Positions 5,510-6,689 of a stretch of DNA of 6,689 bases are shown piece by piece (the first letter of the stretch is position 1; every line of letters starts with the position of its first letter). A program made the translations under genes and the position numbers. Below the pieces are notes generated by a model that searched no databases, was not told where the DNA came from, and worked only from the letters and a program-made list of their open reading frames with translations. The DNA comes from Deinococcales bacterium (GTDB lineage: Bacteria > Deinococcota > Deinococci > Deinococcales > Deinococcaceae). The stretch lies in assembly GCA_025359705.1 (NCBI GenBank), contig JANYFS010000115.1, forward strand, positions 1-6,689, written 5' to 3'.

Positions 5510-5532
5510 GGCGAGAGGGCGAGAGGGCGAGA
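5510..5532. repeat. Short tandem repeat, period 8, in the lnt-smpB gap
   Basis: The unit GGCGAGAG occurs almost three times head to tail. It is followed by an A-rich run and two copies of AACGGAT (5540-5546 and 5554-5560). The gap is noncoding on the minus strand. It is purine-rich on the plus strand and pyrimidine-rich on the transcribed-sense strand. Confidence 0.7.
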
Positions 5533-5569
5533 AAAAGATAACGGATGACGGAAAACGGATAACCACAAC

Positions 5570-6689
5570 TCACACTCGAAATTCATGCCGCTTTGGTTTA
5601 AGCACAACCCAACCAATCAACAGCAAACAAGCGATCAAAGGCCAATCGCCCAATTGCACATACAGGGTTTTCCCCTCGAGAGTTTTGTATTTTACGTGCA
5701 AAGCCCCTTCTTGGTTGGGGGTCAGGCTCGAGCGAACATTGCCACGTTCGTCGATCACTGCGGTTACGCCGATGCTGCCCGCCCGCAAAATAAAGCGCCG
5801 CGTTTCGATAGCCCGCACCCGTCCCATATCAAAATGCTGCTGCAAACCTTGGCTTTTGCCAAACCAACCATCGTTGGAGCTGTTCACCAAAACCTGCGCC
5901 CCCGCCCGCACCATCTCCCTCGAGACGATAGGGAATACGCTTTCGTAACAGATGTACGCGCCATATTTGATGCCACGTAGCTCGAGTGGGAAAAAGGTAG
6001 TCCCAGGAACCAAACTTCCTGCCAGAGAGATGCCCAAAGCCTGTTCCGCAGGGCGGTAAATCCAAGGTAATTCTTGGTACAACGGAAAAAACTCACCCAG
6101 TGGAACAGGATAGGTTTTGTCGTGGTGTTGTGCTGTTTCTTTACCGTCCCAACCGATCACACGGTTTAACTCATTGTTGTTGGGGCCAATTCGAGCACCA
6201 AATCCCATGATCAAAGGGCTAGGTAGCCGTGCGGATTGTACTGCGTCCCAAGGCATTGGACCATCCGTATTTTGCAAAGATTGGGCTTGCTGCGTGTCCA
6301 AGAAAAAATAACGGGCAGTTCCTTCAGACCAAACCACCACTTCGTCTTTATCTTTGTTTTTGGATAAATTAAGGTGTTGCTCACGTAAACCGAGCTGCCA
6401 CTTAGGATCACCTTGGGCTTTGGAAAACGTATCGTAGTTGGGCTGAACCAATAGCGCTTTACGGTCTCCCTCGAGCAGCGGTTGGCTGTTTTGCCATAGG
6501 CCATAACCCAAGCTGGCAACCCAAACCAAACTAATAGCAATCAGCGGCAGATACGACCTTCCCCACGCTCGAGCTAGCGCCGCCGCCATACCCGTGACCA
6601 TCAGCGACAGCATAAAAATCCCGCCAAACTCCGCCACTTGTACCAAGGGTGTGGGCAATAGGCTATAGCCCACAGTTCCCCACGGAAAA
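5570..6689 (-). CDS. lnt: Apolipoprotein N-acyltransferase Lnt (5' end outside the window)
   Basis: Lnt moves a fatty acyl chain from phospholipid to the N-terminal Cys of lipoproteins at the cytoplasmic membrane. The visible 372 residues start with FPWGTVGYS, the loop preceding the nitrilase domain in this family, so several N-terminal membrane helices are missing to the right. Hydrophobic segments lie at about 15-36 and 45-65. The nitrilase-like domain follows with the Glu-Lys-Cys triad intact: E122 (VVWSEGTA), K191 (HDKTYPVPLGEFFPL) and C247 (AYICYESVFP). The spacings of 69 and 56 are close to those of the E. coli enzyme. NSSNDGWFG follows, as in other Lnt proteins. A final helix (about 346-363) ends in basic KPKRHEFRV. 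The frame runs through the window edge; an internal GTG at 6673 is not the true start. Ser replaces the usual Pro before the Glu, a minor difference. Confidence 0.95.
   Translation of the reverse strand, partial: FPWGTVGYSLLPTPLVQVAEFGGIFMLSLMVTGMAAALARAWGRSYLPLIAISLVWVASLGYGLWQNSQPLLEGDRKALLVQPNYDTFSKAQGDPKWQLGLREQHLNLSKNKDKDEVVVWSEGTARYFFLDTQQAQSLQNTDGPMPWDAVQSARLPSPLIMGFGARIGPNNNELNRVIGWDGKETAQHHDKTYPVPLGEFFPLYQELPWIYRPAEQALGISLAGSLVPGTTFFPLELRGIKYGAYICYESVFPIVSREMVRAGAQVLVNSSNDGWFGKSQGLQQHFDMGRVRAIETRRFILRAGSIGVTAVIDERGNVRSSLTPNQEGALHVKYKTLEGKTLYVQLGDWPLIACLLLIGWVVLKPKRHEFRV

Larger units (their letters stand above)
100..6573. repeat. Highly iterated palindrome CTCGAG dispersed over the window
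   Basis: I counted 46 copies by eye from 100 to 6573; one or two are expected by chance in this length. Copies occur in every gene except the AT-rich membrane protein, and also in noncoding gaps (for example 529, 569, 2638, 2692, 2813, 2927). In genes the word is used in more than one reading frame, for example as Leu-Glu in recN and as part of Ala-Arg-Val in the amidase signal peptide, so codon preference alone does not explain it. Flanking bases vary, so the unit seems to be six bases. Confidence 0.85.

Noticed and set aside
5439..5573. GTG at 5573 as the smpB start, giving a GTGA overlap with lnt
   Set aside because: The extra 45 residues run through the tandem repeat and are not SmpB-like; ATG 5438 gives the conserved length.
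1..6689. CRISPR array, tRNA, rRNA or tmRNA
   Set aside because: No regularly spaced repeats and no cloverleaf or conserved RNA sequence were recognised on either strand.

Overview
The window shows one strand-coherent block of chromosomal housekeeping genes. All recognisable genes lie on the minus strand, so the order of transcription runs from right to left: lnt (5' end outside the window), smpB, an AMIN/Amidase_3 cell-wall amidase, a GerMN-domain protein, a small AT-rich membrane-protein gene, recN, and the 5' part of a REP-associated tyrosine transposase (RAYT) that leaves the window at base 1. The clustering of an AMIN-type amidase with a GerMN protein, and start codons placed six bases after TANNNT boxes (leaderless-looking), fit the Deinococcota (Thermus/Meiothermus/Deinococcus relatives). 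That assignment is an inference from gene content and was not checked by any search. Base composition is about 55-60% GC in the core genes.

Layout. 1-480: a RAYT gene (1-357, incomplete) and two perfect inverted copies of a 26-base REP-like hairpin element. One copy lies in frame inside the transposase gene and one lies upstream of it. 582-2177: recN, DNA repair. 2245-3002: an AT-rich island (about 25% GC at 2281-2640, about 38% at 2641-3000). It carries a four-helix membrane protein of unknown function behind its own candidate promoter, which has a palindrome in its spacer, and then roughly 330 bases with only two weak plus-strand mini-ORFs. 3003-5005: GerMN protein and amidase, overlapping by four bases (ATGA). 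5007-5438: smpB, one base from the amidase start. 5570-6689: lnt, catalytic triad intact.

How the genes fit together. Lnt finishes lipoproteins in the cytoplasmic membrane. The amidase and the GerMN protein are predicted to be exported, and their tight coupling suggests a shared envelope or peptidoglycan role. SmpB (trans-translation) and RecN (double-strand-break repair) are ordinary housekeeping functions carried in the same direction.

Most notable points: (1) the RAYT/REP module, including a REP copy that is translated as part of the transposase; (2) about 46 copies of the palindrome CTCGAG in 6.7 kb, against one or two expected, resembling a highly iterated palindrome; (3) an amidase in which the His of the usual zinc-binding S-x-H motif reads Arg; (4) the AT-rich insertion with an operator-like palindrome.
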